A stretch of DNA of 64,000 bases from Phytoamicus setariae (lineage in GTDB: Bacteria; Pseudomonadota; Alphaproteobacteria; Rhizobiales; Rhizobiaceae). Location: contig NZ_JAEQNC010000001.1 of assembly GCF_016722925.1 (NCBI RefSeq), positions 186,001 to 250,000 on the forward strand, read 5' to 3'. The translations under genes and the position numbers were made by a program. Below are positions 48,871 through 58,211 of this stretch, piece after piece. Under the pieces are notes generated by a model. It was given only the letters and a program-made list of their open reading frames with translations. It was not told the DNA's origin and made no database searches. How positions within the stretch are numbered: position 1 is the stretch's first letter; the number at the start of each line of letters is the position of its first letter.

Positions 48871-49428
48871 TCACCTTTTATACCGATGGAAATGCATCCT
48901 TGTCTCGCCGAACTCGCGTACGTCGACAAGCGTGAACGCAGCAGGAACGATCGGCTCGATAGTGCCGCGTTCCTCAAGAATTGCAAGCGCACCGTCCACC
49001 AGCCAGCCGCCTGCGGCCGCTGCGTGAAAGCACTTTTCACCCAGCCCCTTTTCGTAAGGCGGGTCGGCAAACAACAGGTCGAATGGCTCCATCGTGCCGA
49101 CAGGGCCGAGATCGGTCGCGTCGCGCCGGAAGATCTTGGCGCGACCCTGCAGGCCCATGGTCTCGATGTTGGTGCGCAGAAGGCCGCGCCCCTCCACCGA
49201 GGTTTCGACGAACAGGGCCTGGGTGGCCCCGCGCGACAATGCTTCGAGCCCGACTGCGCCGGTTCCGGCAAAACAGTCGAGCACGCGGCCGCCGTTCAAG
49301 ATATCGCCGTAGGAGTGGCTCAATATATTGAACAGGCTTTCTCGAGTCCGATCGGTGGTCGGGCGGATGTCATTGCTCTTGGGAGTGGCGAGCGCGCGGC
49401 CACGAAATTCACCGCCGACGATCCGCAC
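48871..49428 (-). CDS. rsmD: 16S rRNA (guanine-966-N2)-methyltransferase
   Basis: 185 residues. It methylates G966 of 16S rRNA in the 30S subunit. The N-terminus MRIVGGEFRGRALATP, the SAM-binding VLDCFAGTGAVGLEALSRGA and the catalytic LLFADPPYEKGLG are family signatures. It overlaps the 3' end of the upstream pseudouridine-synthase gene by 20 bases and abuts the patatin gene. Confidence 0.95.
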   Translation of the reverse strand: MRIVGGEFRGRALATPKSNDIRPTTDRTRESLFNILSHSYGDILNGGRVLDCFAGTGAVGLEALSRGATQALFVETSVEGRGLLRTNIETMGLQGRAKIFRRDATDLGPVGTMEPFDLLFADPPYEKGLGEKCFHAAAAGGWLVDGALAILEERGTIEPIVPAAFTLVDVREFGETRMHFHRYKR

Positions 49429-51274
49429 CGCTTCTCACACCTCTCGAGCCGGGACCCTTGCCGCCGGGGCCGCCTTTGTGTGGACCATCTCCGCGAGGCC
49501 CGTCACCACGAGGCCCGTCGCCGCGTGGGCCTTCCCCGCGCGGCCGTGTGCTGCGATCGCCCTCGGTTTTGGGTTTGCCGCCAAAACTGCGCGGTCCCTT
49601 GGCGGGGCCTTCGCGGCGGTCGCCCTCACGCTTTGCGCCAAATGGTTTGTCACCCCGCGGTTTGTCGCCAAACGGCTTGTCACCACGTGGCTTGCCCTCG
49701 GAACGCTTACCCTCGAAGCTGCGTTCCGGACGGCCATGGCCGCCTTCGCCTGCGGCATCGTCACGTTTGCGCGCAAAAGGTCTGGCTGCCGGACGTTCGC
49801 CGCGTTCGGGTCTCTCGGACCGCTCGCGCCTTTCCGGCCGGTCCGGGCGCTGAGCGCCTGCCGTCCGCTTCGGCATGTCCTCGCGCTGGCGGGGGGAGGC
49901 TACGGCATCGCCGTCATCCTTCTTGAGCCGCAACGTACGGCGATTGGGATTTGCGTCGCCTGCGGCCTCGTCTTTCGGCTTCTTGGTCGCCACGGGGCGA
50001 GCGCCTGGCGCCATCCACACATTGGCCGTGCGGGTCGTGCCAAGCGGTGGCCGCTTCTTCTTGTTGTCGTCGCGATCGCGGCCGTGCGGACCACCTCTGC
50101 GGTCTCCATCCCGATCCCGGTCGCGTGGTGGGCGGTCGCCCCAATCCGGTCGTTCGCTGCGCTCCGGACGATCTCCGCGTGCCGGCCGCTCGCTGCGTTC
50201 TGGGCGATCTCCACGTGCCGGCCGCTCTGAGCGCTCCGGACGTTTCGCATCGCTGCGTCCAGAATCGCGCTCGCGGCTCTCGTGCCGCTCCTGGCGCTGC
50301 GGTCGCTCCCAGCTGTCGGCCTTCGCTTCTTCATCCGGCTTGCCAGTGTTGAAGATCGGGGCTTCGAAGTTGGCGTTAGCCTCTTCGATCAGGCGTGGGC
50401 CGAGCTGGTCGCGCAGCGTCCGGCTCTTGACTTCGACGACTTCGCCGTCCTCCAGCTCGCCCAGCTGGAAGGGGCCGTAGGAAATGCGGATCAGCCGGTT
50501 GACGTCGAGGCCGAGCGAGCCGAGCACATTCTTGACTTCCCGGTTCTTGCCTTCGCGAAGACCGATCGTGATCCAGACATTGTGGCCCTGCTCGCGGTCG
50601 AGCGTGGCTTCGATCGCGCCATAGAATACGCCGTCGACGGCGATGCCGTCCTTGAGTTCGTCAAGCCGTGCCTGGTCGATGGAGCCGTAAGCACGCACGC
50701 GGTAGCGGCGCAGCCAGCCTGTGGTCGGCAGTTCCAGCATTCGCGCCAGTCCGCCGTCATTGGTCAGCAGCAGCAGGCCTTCGGTGTTGATGTCGAGACG
50801 GCCGACGGAAATCACCCTCGGCAATTCTGGCGGCAGGTTGTCGAATACCGTGGGCCGGCCTTCGGGGTCGTGGTTGGTGGTCACAAGCCCCGCAGGCTTG
50901 CAATAGATCCACAGCCGCGTCCGTTCGATCGCGCCGATCGGCTCGCCGTCCACGAGAATGATGTCGGACGGCGTACAGTTGACGGCCGGGCTGTCGAGAA
51001 CCTTGCCGTTCAGGTTGACGCGGCCTTCCATGATCATCCGCTCGCAGTCGCGGCGCGATGCCACGCCGGCGCGCGCCATGATCTTGGAGATGCGTTCACC
51101 CTCGCCGGTGACAGCGACGTGATCCGGGTTCTTCTCCGGCTGAGATCGGGGTTTGGAGGCAAAGCTCTTCTTCACCGGGGGCTTTCCGCCAGCCCGGTCG
51201 CCTCTTTCGGCGCGCTTGCCGTCTCCCTTGAAGGGTTTGCGACCGCCTTCACCCGGTTTTCTGGTATTTTTCAT
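49409..51274 (-). CDS. rluB: Pseudouridine synthase (RluB/RsuA family) with a long disordered tail
   Basis: 621 residues. A basic N-terminal extension precedes an S4 domain (ISKIMARAGVASRRDCERMI), then the synthase core with the catalytic Asp in SVGRLDINTEGLLLLTNDG and the late GKNREVKNVLGSLGLDVNRL. RluB modifies U2605 of 23S rRNA. Beyond about residue 320 the remaining 300 residues are almost entirely Arg, Asp, Glu, Gly, Pro and Ser in repeats such as RGDRPERSERPA, an intrinsically disordered RNA-binding-like extension. Core enzymes of the family are about 290 residues. GAGG precedes ATG 51274. Confidence 0.93.
   Translation of the reverse strand: MKNTRKPGEGGRKPFKGDGKRAERGDRAGGKPPVKKSFASKPRSQPEKNPDHVAVTGEGERISKIMARAGVASRRDCERMIMEGRVNLNGKVLDSPAVNCTPSDIILVDGEPIGAIERTRLWIYCKPAGLVTTNHDPEGRPTVFDNLPPELPRVISVGRLDINTEGLLLLTNDGGLARMLELPTTGWLRRYRVRAYGSIDQARLDELKDGIAVDGVFYGAIEATLDREQGHNVWITIGLREGKNREVKNVLGSLGLDVNRLIRISYGPFQLGELEDGEVVEVKSRTLRDQLGPRLIEEANANFEAPIFNTGKPDEEAKADSWERPQRQERHESRERDSGRSDAKRPERSERPARGDRPERSERPARGDRPERSERPDWGDRPPRDRDRDGDRRGGPHGRDRDDNKKKRPPLGTTRTANVWMAPGARPVATKKPKDEAAGDANPNRRTLRLKKDDGDAVASPRQREDMPKRTAGAQRPDRPERRERSERPERGERPAARPFARKRDDAAGEGGHGRPERSFEGKRSEGKPRGDKPFGDKPRGDKPFGAKREGDRREGPAKGPRSFGGKPKTEGDRSTRPRGEGPRGDGPRGDGPRGDGPHKGGPGGKGPGSRGVRSGADRRR
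50148..50242. repeat. 36-base tandem repeat within the rluB tail
   Basis: Two full 36-base units (50148-50183 and 50184-50219) and a partial third encode RGDRPERSERPA-type 12-residue repeats. Further shorter repeats (RGDGP; RGDKPFGDKP) lie at about 49440-49700. These are likely slippage-prone and variable between strains. Confidence 0.8.
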
Positions 51275-51341
51275 TTCACTTGCCTCATAGTTACTCGTCT
51301 CCTATCAGGACATGAGGTCCGGGTTAAGAGGAAAATAGGGT

Positions 51342-51794
51342 GTGAAACCTCCAAATCGCTTTATGGACATGGCAATCGAGCAAGCGCGTGCTGCAGCGGC
51401 GCGTGGCGAGGTGCCGGTGGGCGCCGTCGTGGTGTACCGGGACGAGGTCGTCGGGATCGCTGGGAACCGCACCCGTGAACTGGCAGATATGACCGCGCAT
51501 GCGGAAATCGAAGCCATGCGTGCCGCCGCCAAGGTGCTGGGAAGCGAAAGGCTTGTTGATGCCGATCTCTATGTGACGCTGGAGCCGTGCACCATGTGTG
51601 CGGCCGCGATTTCCTTCGGGCGCATCCGTCGGCTTTATTATGGCGCGGAAGATCCCAAGGGCGGCGCGGTGGAGAACGGCGTGCGCTTCTTTGCTGCGCC
51701 GACCTGCCATCACGCGCCCGAAGTTTATGGCGGGTTCTCCGAGATCGAGGCTGGCGAGATCCTCAGGACGTTCTTTCGAGACAGGCGTGATTAA
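51342..51794 (+). CDS. tadA: tRNA-specific adenosine deaminase
   Basis: Deaminates A34 to inosine in tRNA-Arg(ACG), 150 residues. It has the zinc-binding HAEIEAMRAAA (catalytic Glu in HAE) and PCTMCAAAISFGRI. The start is GTG 51342 (MKPPNRFMDMAIEQARAAAA), with AGAGGA about ten bases upstream; ATG 51363 would truncate the conserved N-terminus. It is divergent from rluB, and its stop overlaps that of the convergent GGDEF gene by 4 bases. Confidence 0.95.
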   Translation: MKPPNRFMDMAIEQARAAAARGEVPVGAVVVYRDEVVGIAGNRTRELADMTAHAEIEAMRAAAKVLGSERLVDADLYVTLEPCTMCAAAISFGRIRRLYYGAEDPKGGAVENGVRFFAAPTCHHAPEVYGGFSEIEAGEILRTFFRDRRD

Positions 51795-52588
51795 GCGATT
51801 GCGGTTCTGCGGGTGATCTCGTCCATGACGACGCAGTTGCGGCCCGCGTGCTTGGCGCGATACAAGCGGCGATCCGTTTCATTGAGCGCGACGGTCGGAT
51901 CGAAGCCATCGGTAAAGCAGACAGCGCCGATGCTGATGCTGACGCTGACAGCTTTGCCATTGGCCCGCAGGTCGATCCCGGCGCAGCCCATGCGGATATC
52001 GTCAGCCATCTTCCAGGCGTCGCTTTTGCTCGTCAGGTCGAGGAATACGGCAAATTCCTCACCACCCATGCGTCCCCAGAAGTCCTGCGGGCGCAGAACC
52101 GAGGAAATTGTCCGTGCTATGCCTTTCAGTGCTTCGTCGCCGCAGGCATGGCCGTAGGTGTCGTTGATCTGTTTGAAATGATCGGCATCTATGATTAGCA
52201 GTGCGCAGGCGCGGCGATCGGTGCTGGCCGCTTCAAGCAGCGAGAGGAACGTTTCGCGGTTGAGCGCGCCCGTCATGGCGTCATGCCGGGCTTTTTCCTG
52301 CAGAGCCGCATGTGCTTGCGTCAGGGCACGATGCATCTCGTCAAGTTCGACATGCGCTGCGGCAAGTCGGTCCTTCATCGTTTTCAGGCGCTCGTTTACC
52401 GTAAACTGGTAGGCGCTCGCCGGCCACGCGATCGCGAGCGGGCAGACGACACTCATCCAGAAGCCCGGGCCATCCGGGTGTCCGCCCAGTATCGGCACCA
52501 GTATGAGGGCGGCGGACAGCGAAACGACCATGGATGCGAGTGCAGCTATGGTAGCTTTGACAGCGGTCTTTCTGCTAATTCCGAACAT
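51791..52588 (-). CDS. Membrane-anchored diguanylate cyclase
   Basis: 265 residues. Two hydrophobic helices (ATIAALASMVVSLSAALILV; SVVCPLAIAWPASAYQF) are followed by a coiled coil, then a GGDEF domain: HDAMTGALNRETFL, IDADHFKQINDTYGHACGDE and RMGGEEFAVFL. The active loop is the competent GGEEF form, and RPQD lies five residues before it, matching the RxxD inhibitory site, so product feedback inhibition is expected. The signal sensed by the short N-terminal module is unknown. Confidence 0.92.
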   Translation of the reverse strand: MFGISRKTAVKATIAALASMVVSLSAALILVPILGGHPDGPGFWMSVVCPLAIAWPASAYQFTVNERLKTMKDRLAAAHVELDEMHRALTQAHAALQEKARHDAMTGALNRETFLSLLEAASTDRRACALLIIDADHFKQINDTYGHACGDEALKGIARTISSVLRPQDFWGRMGGEEFAVFLDLTSKSDAWKMADDIRMGCAGIDLRANGKAVSVSISIGAVCFTDGFDPTVALNETDRRLYRAKHAGRNCVVMDEITRRTAIA

Positions 52589-52676
52589 GGCCGCATATTA
52601 GGGCCGCAATGTTAACGCGTTCTGACCATTTGGTGGAGAAGCGCCTATTTGTTGCGCCGCGTCAATTCGCCCAGGC

Positions 52677-53204
52677 CTATTGCTTCCTCAGGCAGGCTTG
52701 TCCGGAGGATTTGTGCAGCCCGGTCGGTTTGTAATGCGCGATCGCGTTTTTCGTCGCCAGATCGATCAGGCAGACAAGTTCGTCTTCCCGGTCGCCATTC
52801 GGCGTGAGAAGCGTAACTTCCGCCCCGAACTGCGGCGTTCCCTCATAGGGGATCTCATAATCCTCAGGGCTGATACCGACGGTGATTTTCACCGTATACA
52901 GCCATTCCTTCCCGCTCGTCGTAGTCATCCACTGGCCGACATCGGAATTGGTGACGATATTAATCGCCAGATCGGCACCGGGGCCGCCCTTGCTCTTCAG
53001 GCCGGCCTTATTGAGCGCTTTTGCAAGCGGAGGAACGAGATAGGAGGCATACCCACTGCTAGCCTGGCTGCTGCTCATTTGGATGATGTAGGTCTTGCCA
53101 TCAAGACTGGAGGCGGCCGTTGAGCCATGGCAGATTGCGGCCAGCCAGAACAATACGGGCAGAGCGATACGGGCCAAGGAAGGAAATAGCGGCCCGTTTC
53201 GCAT
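52677..53204 (-). CDS. Exported hypothetical protein
   Basis: 175 residues. A signal peptide (IALPVLFWLAAICHGSTAAS) precedes a mature domain with KTYIIQMSSSQASSGYASYL, LVPPLAKALNKAG and DLAINIVTNSDVGQW, and two Cys near the C-terminus (LVCLIDLATKN, SGQACLRKQ) that could pair. I do not recognise a family. It starts three bases after the end of the lipoprotein-like gene, so the two are almost certainly cotranscribed and may function together in the envelope. Confidence 0.6.
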   Translation of the reverse strand: MRNGPLFPSLARIALPVLFWLAAICHGSTAASSLDGKTYIIQMSSSQASSGYASYLVPPLAKALNKAGLKSKGGPGADLAINIVTNSDVGQWMTTTSGKEWLYTVKITVGISPEDYEIPYEGTPQFGAEVTLLTPNGDREDELVCLIDLATKNAIAHYKPTGLHKSSGQACLRKQ

Positions 53205-53207
53205 GCA

Positions 53208-53822
53208 TCAATCCCAGACCTGATACCACTTGCGGCCGGTGCCGGCGATTTCCGCTTCCTTCTTGCGGCGAGCTTCCTTGGCGCGCTCGGACTCGCCGAG
53301 CTGCTGCAGCTTGGCCGGATCGTCTACCTGGCGATAATCGAGCGGCGGATCGCTCATGAAACGGCGGCGATCCGAGTAACGCCCGTCCTGCAGCTTGCGC
53401 GCATCGCGGTAGGCGGCACGCTGCTGTTCAGGCGACATGACCTTGCCTTCGGTTACGGAAACCGCCAGCGGCGAACGATAATTGCCGTTGTTGGAGTTGT
53501 CGTCCGCTTCCTGCTTGAGGCGTGCACGTGCTTCCTCGGGGCTTTCGACCCACTGCGGATTGTCGCGGGTTGCCAGATTTTGCTCCGGAGCGACAAGCTT
53601 CTTGTCATCAGCTGGTTTTACCAGAGCGCCGCGTGGCTGATAGGCCAGGTTCTGCCTCTTTGGAGGGGCCAGCGAGAACGCATCACCCAGATCGTCTACC
53701 AACTGCTCGCTGGAGCTCTTGTCTGTGCCGTAGGTTGGACCCATGCAACTCGTCGTGCCGAGGCCGATAGCAGCCAGCACGATCATTGATCCAGCCATGC
53801 GATACATCTGTGTCATGCTCAA
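53208..53822 (-). CDS. Putative lipoprotein, unknown function
   Basis: 204 residues. The N-terminus MAGSMIVLAAIGLGTTSCMG has a lipobox-like end (TTSC), although position -3 is not the usual Leu. The rest is hydrophilic, with PPKRQNLAYQPRGALVKP, DNPQWVESPEEARARLKQE and a basic C-terminal helix ending in KWYQVWD. It lies downstream of ileS on the same strand with about 220 bases between them. I cannot assign a family. Confidence 0.6.
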   Translation of the reverse strand: MSMTQMYRMAGSMIVLAAIGLGTTSCMGPTYGTDKSSSEQLVDDLGDAFSLAPPKRQNLAYQPRGALVKPADDKKLVAPEQNLATRDNPQWVESPEEARARLKQEADDNSNNGNYRSPLAVSVTEGKVMSPEQQRAAYRDARKLQDGRYSDRRRFMSDPPLDYRQVDDPAKLQQLGESERAKEARRKKEAEIAGTGRKWYQVWD

Positions 53823-54041
53823 CTAGCCTTTCCGGCGCTGCAAAGCGCAAGATCTTAAAAATTGGTTCTCGCGGTGACGCAAAAATCCGGCCATTTTCAG
53901 GCAGCTTTTACCGGAGGCAGCGCAAAAGTGCAATTCATCCACTGTCACAATCCACGAATTCATCCTGTAACGACGCTTCGTGTTGCCGGATACGCAACAC
54001 GGGCGGCCATTTTACGGACCGCACGTGAATGCCTCTATATG

Positions 54042-56954
54042 TTAAAGTCCTGCCAATTCGCGAAGTGCTGCAGCATCGCGGGCCGACACATCGGGATAAT
54101 CCGGGTCGGAGCCGACATCGGTGGTGATCCGCCAGGAACGGGCGCATTTCGTGCCCTGTGCCAGCGTCGGCAGCACGCTGACCTGGGCGACGTCATCTGC
54201 GCGAAACGCATCAGCCGGACCTTCGCCGAGTTCGACGGTGATGGCTGAGGTGATGCAGATTTCCGCGAGATCCTGATCCTCCAGCGCGGCAAAGAGGTCC
54301 GCGTCTGAGATGTAGACGACGGGAGCCGCTTCCAGCGACGAGCCGATCCTCTTGTCCTTGCGTTCGATTTCGAGCGCTCCAGTAACCGCGCGGCGAACGG
54401 TGCGAACCTTCTTCCACTTGTCGGCCAGCGCATCGTTCTTCCACTTCGCCGGGATTTCCGGGAACTGTTCGAGATGCACGGAAACGGCGGAAGGATCGCG
54501 AGACAACCACGCTTCTTCCGTCGTGAACGGCATCATCGGCGCAAACCACAACACCAGGCAATCGAACAGCTTGCGGATGACGTAGAGGGCCGAACGGCGC
54601 TTCAGGCTCGACGGCGCATCGCAATAAAGCGTGTCCTTGCGGATGTCGAAATAGAAAGCCGAGAGCTCGACATTGGCGAAATCGGTCAATGCGCGGGCGA
54701 TCTTCTTGAAGTCGAATGCGTCATAGCCGTCGCGTACGAGCTGGTCGAGTTCTGCCAGCCGGTGCAGCATCAGCTTTTCGAGTTCCGGCAGATCGGTATA
54801 GGCGATCTCCTCGCCCTTGTCGTGGGCCAGCGTGCCCAGCATCCAGCGAACCGTGTTGCGGATCTTGCGGTAGTTGTCGATGTTGGTCTGCAGGATGGTC
54901 TTGCCGAGGCGCTGGTCTTCCCAGTAGTCGGTGTTCATCACCCACAGGCGCAGGATATCGGCGCCCGACTGGTTCATCACGTCCTGCGGCACCACCACGT
55001 TGCCAAGCGACTTGGACTGCTTGCGGCCATGTTCATCCATGGTGAAGCCGTGGGTGACCACCGCGTTGTAGGGCGCGCGTCCACGCGTCGCGCAGGCTTC
55101 GAGCAGTGACGAATGGAACCAGCCGCGATGCTGGTCGGAGCCTTCGAGATAGACGTCGGCCGGCCATTTCAGGTCAGGGCGATCTTCGAGCGTGAACGTG
55201 TGGGTCGAACCGGAGTCGAACCAGACATCGAGGATGTCCGACACCATCTGCCATTTGTCGCCATCATGCTCGTTGCCGAGGAAGCGCTCCTTGGCGCCGT
55301 CGGCAAACCAGGCGTCAGCGCCTTCCTTCTCGAAAGCTTCGAGGATGCGGGCGTTGACCTTGTCGTCCTTGAGCACATTGCCCTGGGCGTCGGCGAAGAT
55401 GCAGATCGGCACGCCCCAGGCGCGCTGGCGCGACAGCACCCAGTCCGGACGCTGCTCGATCATGGCGCGCAGGCGGTTCTGGCCGGCTGCCGGCACGAAA
55501 CGGGTCGCATCGATAGCGCTGAGCGCGCGCGAACGAAGCGTGGTGCCGTCGCCGAGTTCCTTGTCCATGTAGACGAACCATTGCGGCGTGTTGCGGAAGA
55601 TCACCGGCTTCTTGGAGCGCCAGCTATGCGGATACTCGTGCTTCAGGCGGCCACGGGCAAACAGCGCGCTGTGGGCGATCAGCTGCTCGATGACGCGCTT
55701 GTTGGCGTCACCCTTCTTGCCGTTGTCGTCGATGACGCGGGCGGCACCCCCTTCGGCGTCGGGACCGAAACCGGGTGCATCCTCGGTGAGGAAGCCGGCA
55801 TCGTCGACAGTGAACGGGATCTTCGACGAGATGTGCCGCGCTTCGAGGTCGCGGGAATGATGCGTCCAGATCTCGAAGTCGTCACGGCCGTGGCCGGGCG
55901 CCGTATGCACGAAACCTGTGCCGGCATCGTCGGTGACATGGTCGCCATCGAGAACGGGAACGAAGAATTCGTAACCGCCGCCGAAGCCCTTGAGCGGATG
56001 GGCGCAATTGATGCCGGCAAGCTCGTCGCCGGTCACGTCGCGCACCAGGTTAAGGGTGAGCTTTGCCTTGGTTGCACAATCCTCGGCGAGGCGCTTGGCG
56101 AAGATCAACTTTTCACCCGGCTGCGGGCCGAAATCGTTTTCGGCAGCGGTCACTTCATAGAGGCCGTATTCGATACGCTTTGAGTAGGAGACGGCCCGGT
56201 TGCCGGGGATGGTCCATGGCGTCGTCGTCCAGATGACGATCGATACATCGCCCAGGCTTTCAGAGCCCGAAGCAACAGGGAATTTCACCCAGATCGTGTC
56301 GCTCTCATATTCCTGATACTCGACTTCGGCTTCCGCCAGCGCCGTGCGCTCGACCACCGACCACATGATCGGCTTGGAGCCGCGATAGAGCTGGTCGCTC
56401 GCGGCGATCTTCATCAGCTCGCCGGCGATGCGCGCTTCGGCGTGGAAGTTCATCGTCGTATAGGGCTTTTCGAAGTCGCCCTCGATGCCCAGACGCTTGA
56501 ACTCGCCCGATTGGATGTTGATCCAGTTCTGCGCGAACTCGCGGCATTCCTTGCGGAATTCGTTGACCGGCACTTCGTCCTTGTTCTTGCCCTTGGCGCG
56601 GTAGGCTTCCTCGATCTTCCATTCGATCGGCAGGCCGTGGCAATCCCAGCCCGGAACATAGTTGGCGTCATAGCCGCGCATCTGGAACGAACGGGTGATG
56701 ACGTCCTTCAGCACCTTGTTGAGCGCATGGCCGATATGGATGTTGCCGTTGGCATAGGGAGGGCCGTCATGCAGCACGAATTTTTCGCGGCCGGCGGCAG
56801 AGGCGCGCAGCTTCTTGTAGAGGCCCATCTGCTGCCAGCGCGCGACGAGTTCGGGTTCCTTCTGCGGCAGGCCGCCGCGCATCGGGAAGTCCGTCTGCGG
56901 CAGGTAGAGTGTGGAAGAGTAGTCGTTCTTGTCGGCGGAATCGTTCATCGTCAT
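54042..56954 (-). CDS. ileS: Isoleucyl-tRNA synthetase
   Basis: Class I synthetase of 970 residues from ATG 56954. The HIGH motif appears as [19 protein letters not shown] and is followed by [17 protein letters not shown]. The editing domain is recognisable from [18 protein letters not shown]. The KMSKS loop reads [10 protein letters not shown]. The C-terminal segment [13 protein letters not shown] lacks the paired Cys of the zinc finger found in E. coli IleRS. Upstream in-frame extension to 57029 is unconserved. There is no strong Shine-Dalgarno before 56954. Confidence 0.95.
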   Translation of the reverse strand: MTMNDSADKNDYSSTLYLPQTDFPMRGGLPQKEPELVARWQQMGLYKKLRASAAGREKFVLHDGPPYANGNIHIGHALNKVLKDVITRSFQMRGYDANYVPGWDCHGLPIEWKIEEAYRAKGKNKDEVPVNEFRKECREFAQNWINIQSGEFKRLGIEGDFEKPYTTMNFHAEARIAGELMKIAASDQLYRGSKPIMWSVVERTALAEAEVEYQEYESDTIWVKFPVASGSESLGDVSIVIWTTTPWTIPGNRAVSYSKRIEYGLYEVTAAENDFGPQPGEKLIFAKRLAEDCATKAKLTLNLVRDVTGDELAGINCAHPLKGFGGGYEFFVPVLDGDHVTDDAGTGFVHTAPGHGRDDFEIWTHHSRDLEARHISSKIPFTVDDAGFLTEDAPGFGPDAEGGAARVIDDNGKKGDANKRVIEQLIAHSALFARGRLKHEYPHSWRSKKPVIFRNTPQWFVYMDKELGDGTTLRSRALSAIDATRFVPAAGQNRLRAMIEQRPDWVLSRQRAWGVPICIFADAQGNVLKDDKVNARILEAFEKEGADAWFADGAKERFLGNEHDGDKWQMVSDILDVWFDSGSTHTFTLEDRPDLKWPADVYLEGSDQHRGWFHSSLLEACATRGRAPYNAVVTHGFTMDEHGRKQSKSLGNVVVPQDVMNQSGADILRLWVMNTDYWEDQRLGKTILQTNIDNYRKIRNTVRWMLGTLAHDKGEEIAYTDLPELEKLMLHRLAELDQLVRDGYDAFDFKKIARALTDFANVELSAFYFDIRKDTLYCDAPSSLKRRSALYVIRKLFDCLVLWFAPMMPFTTEEAWLSRDPSAVSVHLEQFPEIPAKWKNDALADKWKKVRTVRRAVTGALEIERKDKRIGSSLEAAPVVYISDADLFAALEDQDLAEICITSAITVELGEGPADAFRADDVAQVSVLPTLAQGTKCARSWRITTDVGSDPDYPDVSARDAAALRELAGL

Positions 56955-57198
56955 ACCGTTGATTGTGCTGCGCCTCTCGGGGGCGCGCGAAAATTCTGAA
57001 ATCTGAGATTTCGGCTTCGTGTGGCGCAACGCCAGTCGGCCCGGACCTTTGCGAGGAGCCGATCAGGCTGCAAAGGCCGGGCAAATAATTCGGGATATGA
57101 TCCAAAGCCGCAAGCTATCCATGGCCCGGGTTCTTATGCGGTTTTGCCGGGAAAGGGAAGGGGAATTCACCGCCTAACGCCTGCGAAAATGGCAGATA

Positions 57199-58029
57199 CT
57201 ATGGCTTTGGCTGCGCCGCGGCGATGGCTGGCCCGCCATGCTCCGGCAGCAGCGGATAGAAATGGCGGTGTTCGAAGTAGTCCTCTGTGCGCTTTTGCGC
57301 GGGGTTTAAATCTGTGCGCGAAAAGATCAGATTATAGCGGCCGGACCCGGAAAACTCGCTCGAGAATCTTGCGCTGACCCCGGAAAGCGTCGAGTTGAAG
57401 GGGGTGAGCGCCAGAAGCTTGTTCTTCTGGTCGGCGATCTCCGTCCACTTGGTTGCATCGGCAAAGTCCGTCAGCACCTCGGCGGCCATCGCTGTCAGCT
57501 TCGCCCGCGCGGCGGCATCGGTGAAGATGAACTTGACGCGGGTGGAGACAAGCGTGCCATCCTGCGCGCCCTTGATCATCAGAAAGAACGTCGAGGGGTC
57601 GTCAGGCTTTTCGGCATTGGGAATAGCCAGCTCATACCAGCACTCGTTGACCTTCTTGGCGAATGTGCCGGGCTGCCATTTCGACATTGGAAAGCCGGAC
57701 CGGTTGAAGAGGTCGCACAGGTTTTCGCCATCCTTCTTCATGCTGCGCAAGAAGGCGCTTTCCATGCCCTTGATTTCATGCATGAACACGTAAGGATCAA
57801 GAAGCACGGCGACGCCTTGCAGGCGCCTGCCTCTGAACTTTTCCAAGCCACCCGGCTTGGGTATCACCATTGTTTCATGGAGCGGCAGGCCGAGCCATCG
57901 CATCAGGTGCTTGAGGTTGCGGTGTTGGTTGGCCAACAGGACGGTTGCAGAGATGGCGGTCGCGATCGCCAGGAACAGCAACCAGAATATCAATGTCCCG
58001 CGTTTGCGCTGTGGCTTGTTTTCCATCAA
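57199..58029 (-). CDS. Membrane-anchored hypothetical protein
   Basis: 276 residues. A basic start (MMENKPQRKRGTLIF) leads into one transmembrane helix (WLLFLAIATAISATVLLAN), then a periplasmic domain with RLQGVAVLLDPYVFMHEI, NLCDLFNRSGFPMSKW and FEHRHFYPLLPEHGG near the C-terminus. Two Cys (NLCDLF, NECWYEL) could form a disulfide. It resembles uncharacterised rhizobial proteins (possibly DUF6030), an identification I hold weakly. It is monocistronic as far as can be seen, between ileS and the divergent kinase fusion. Confidence 0.6.
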   Translation of the reverse strand: MMENKPQRKRGTLIFWLLFLAIATAISATVLLANQHRNLKHLMRWLGLPLHETMVIPKPGGLEKFRGRRLQGVAVLLDPYVFMHEIKGMESAFLRSMKKDGENLCDLFNRSGFPMSKWQPGTFAKKVNECWYELAIPNAEKPDDPSTFFLMIKGAQDGTLVSTRVKFIFTDAAARAKLTAMAAEVLTDFADATKWTEIADQKNKLLALTPFNSTLSGVSARFSSEFSGSGRYNLIFSRTDLNPAQKRTEDYFEHRHFYPLLPEHGGPAIAAAQPKP

Positions 58030-58211
58030 TCTTTTGACTTGGAGTCACGCAGGCCGAACAATCTGCGGTCGTTTTCTCATAGACAAGGCGCCGGATACTG
58101 GCAAGCGGCGGCACGTATTAATGTGCAACGCAACGCGCGTAATCCCGTTGCTCTGTAATCGTCGCTTGGTCTAACATCTCATCCAGGATCAGGGCAGGAG
58201 CGAGACCTATT

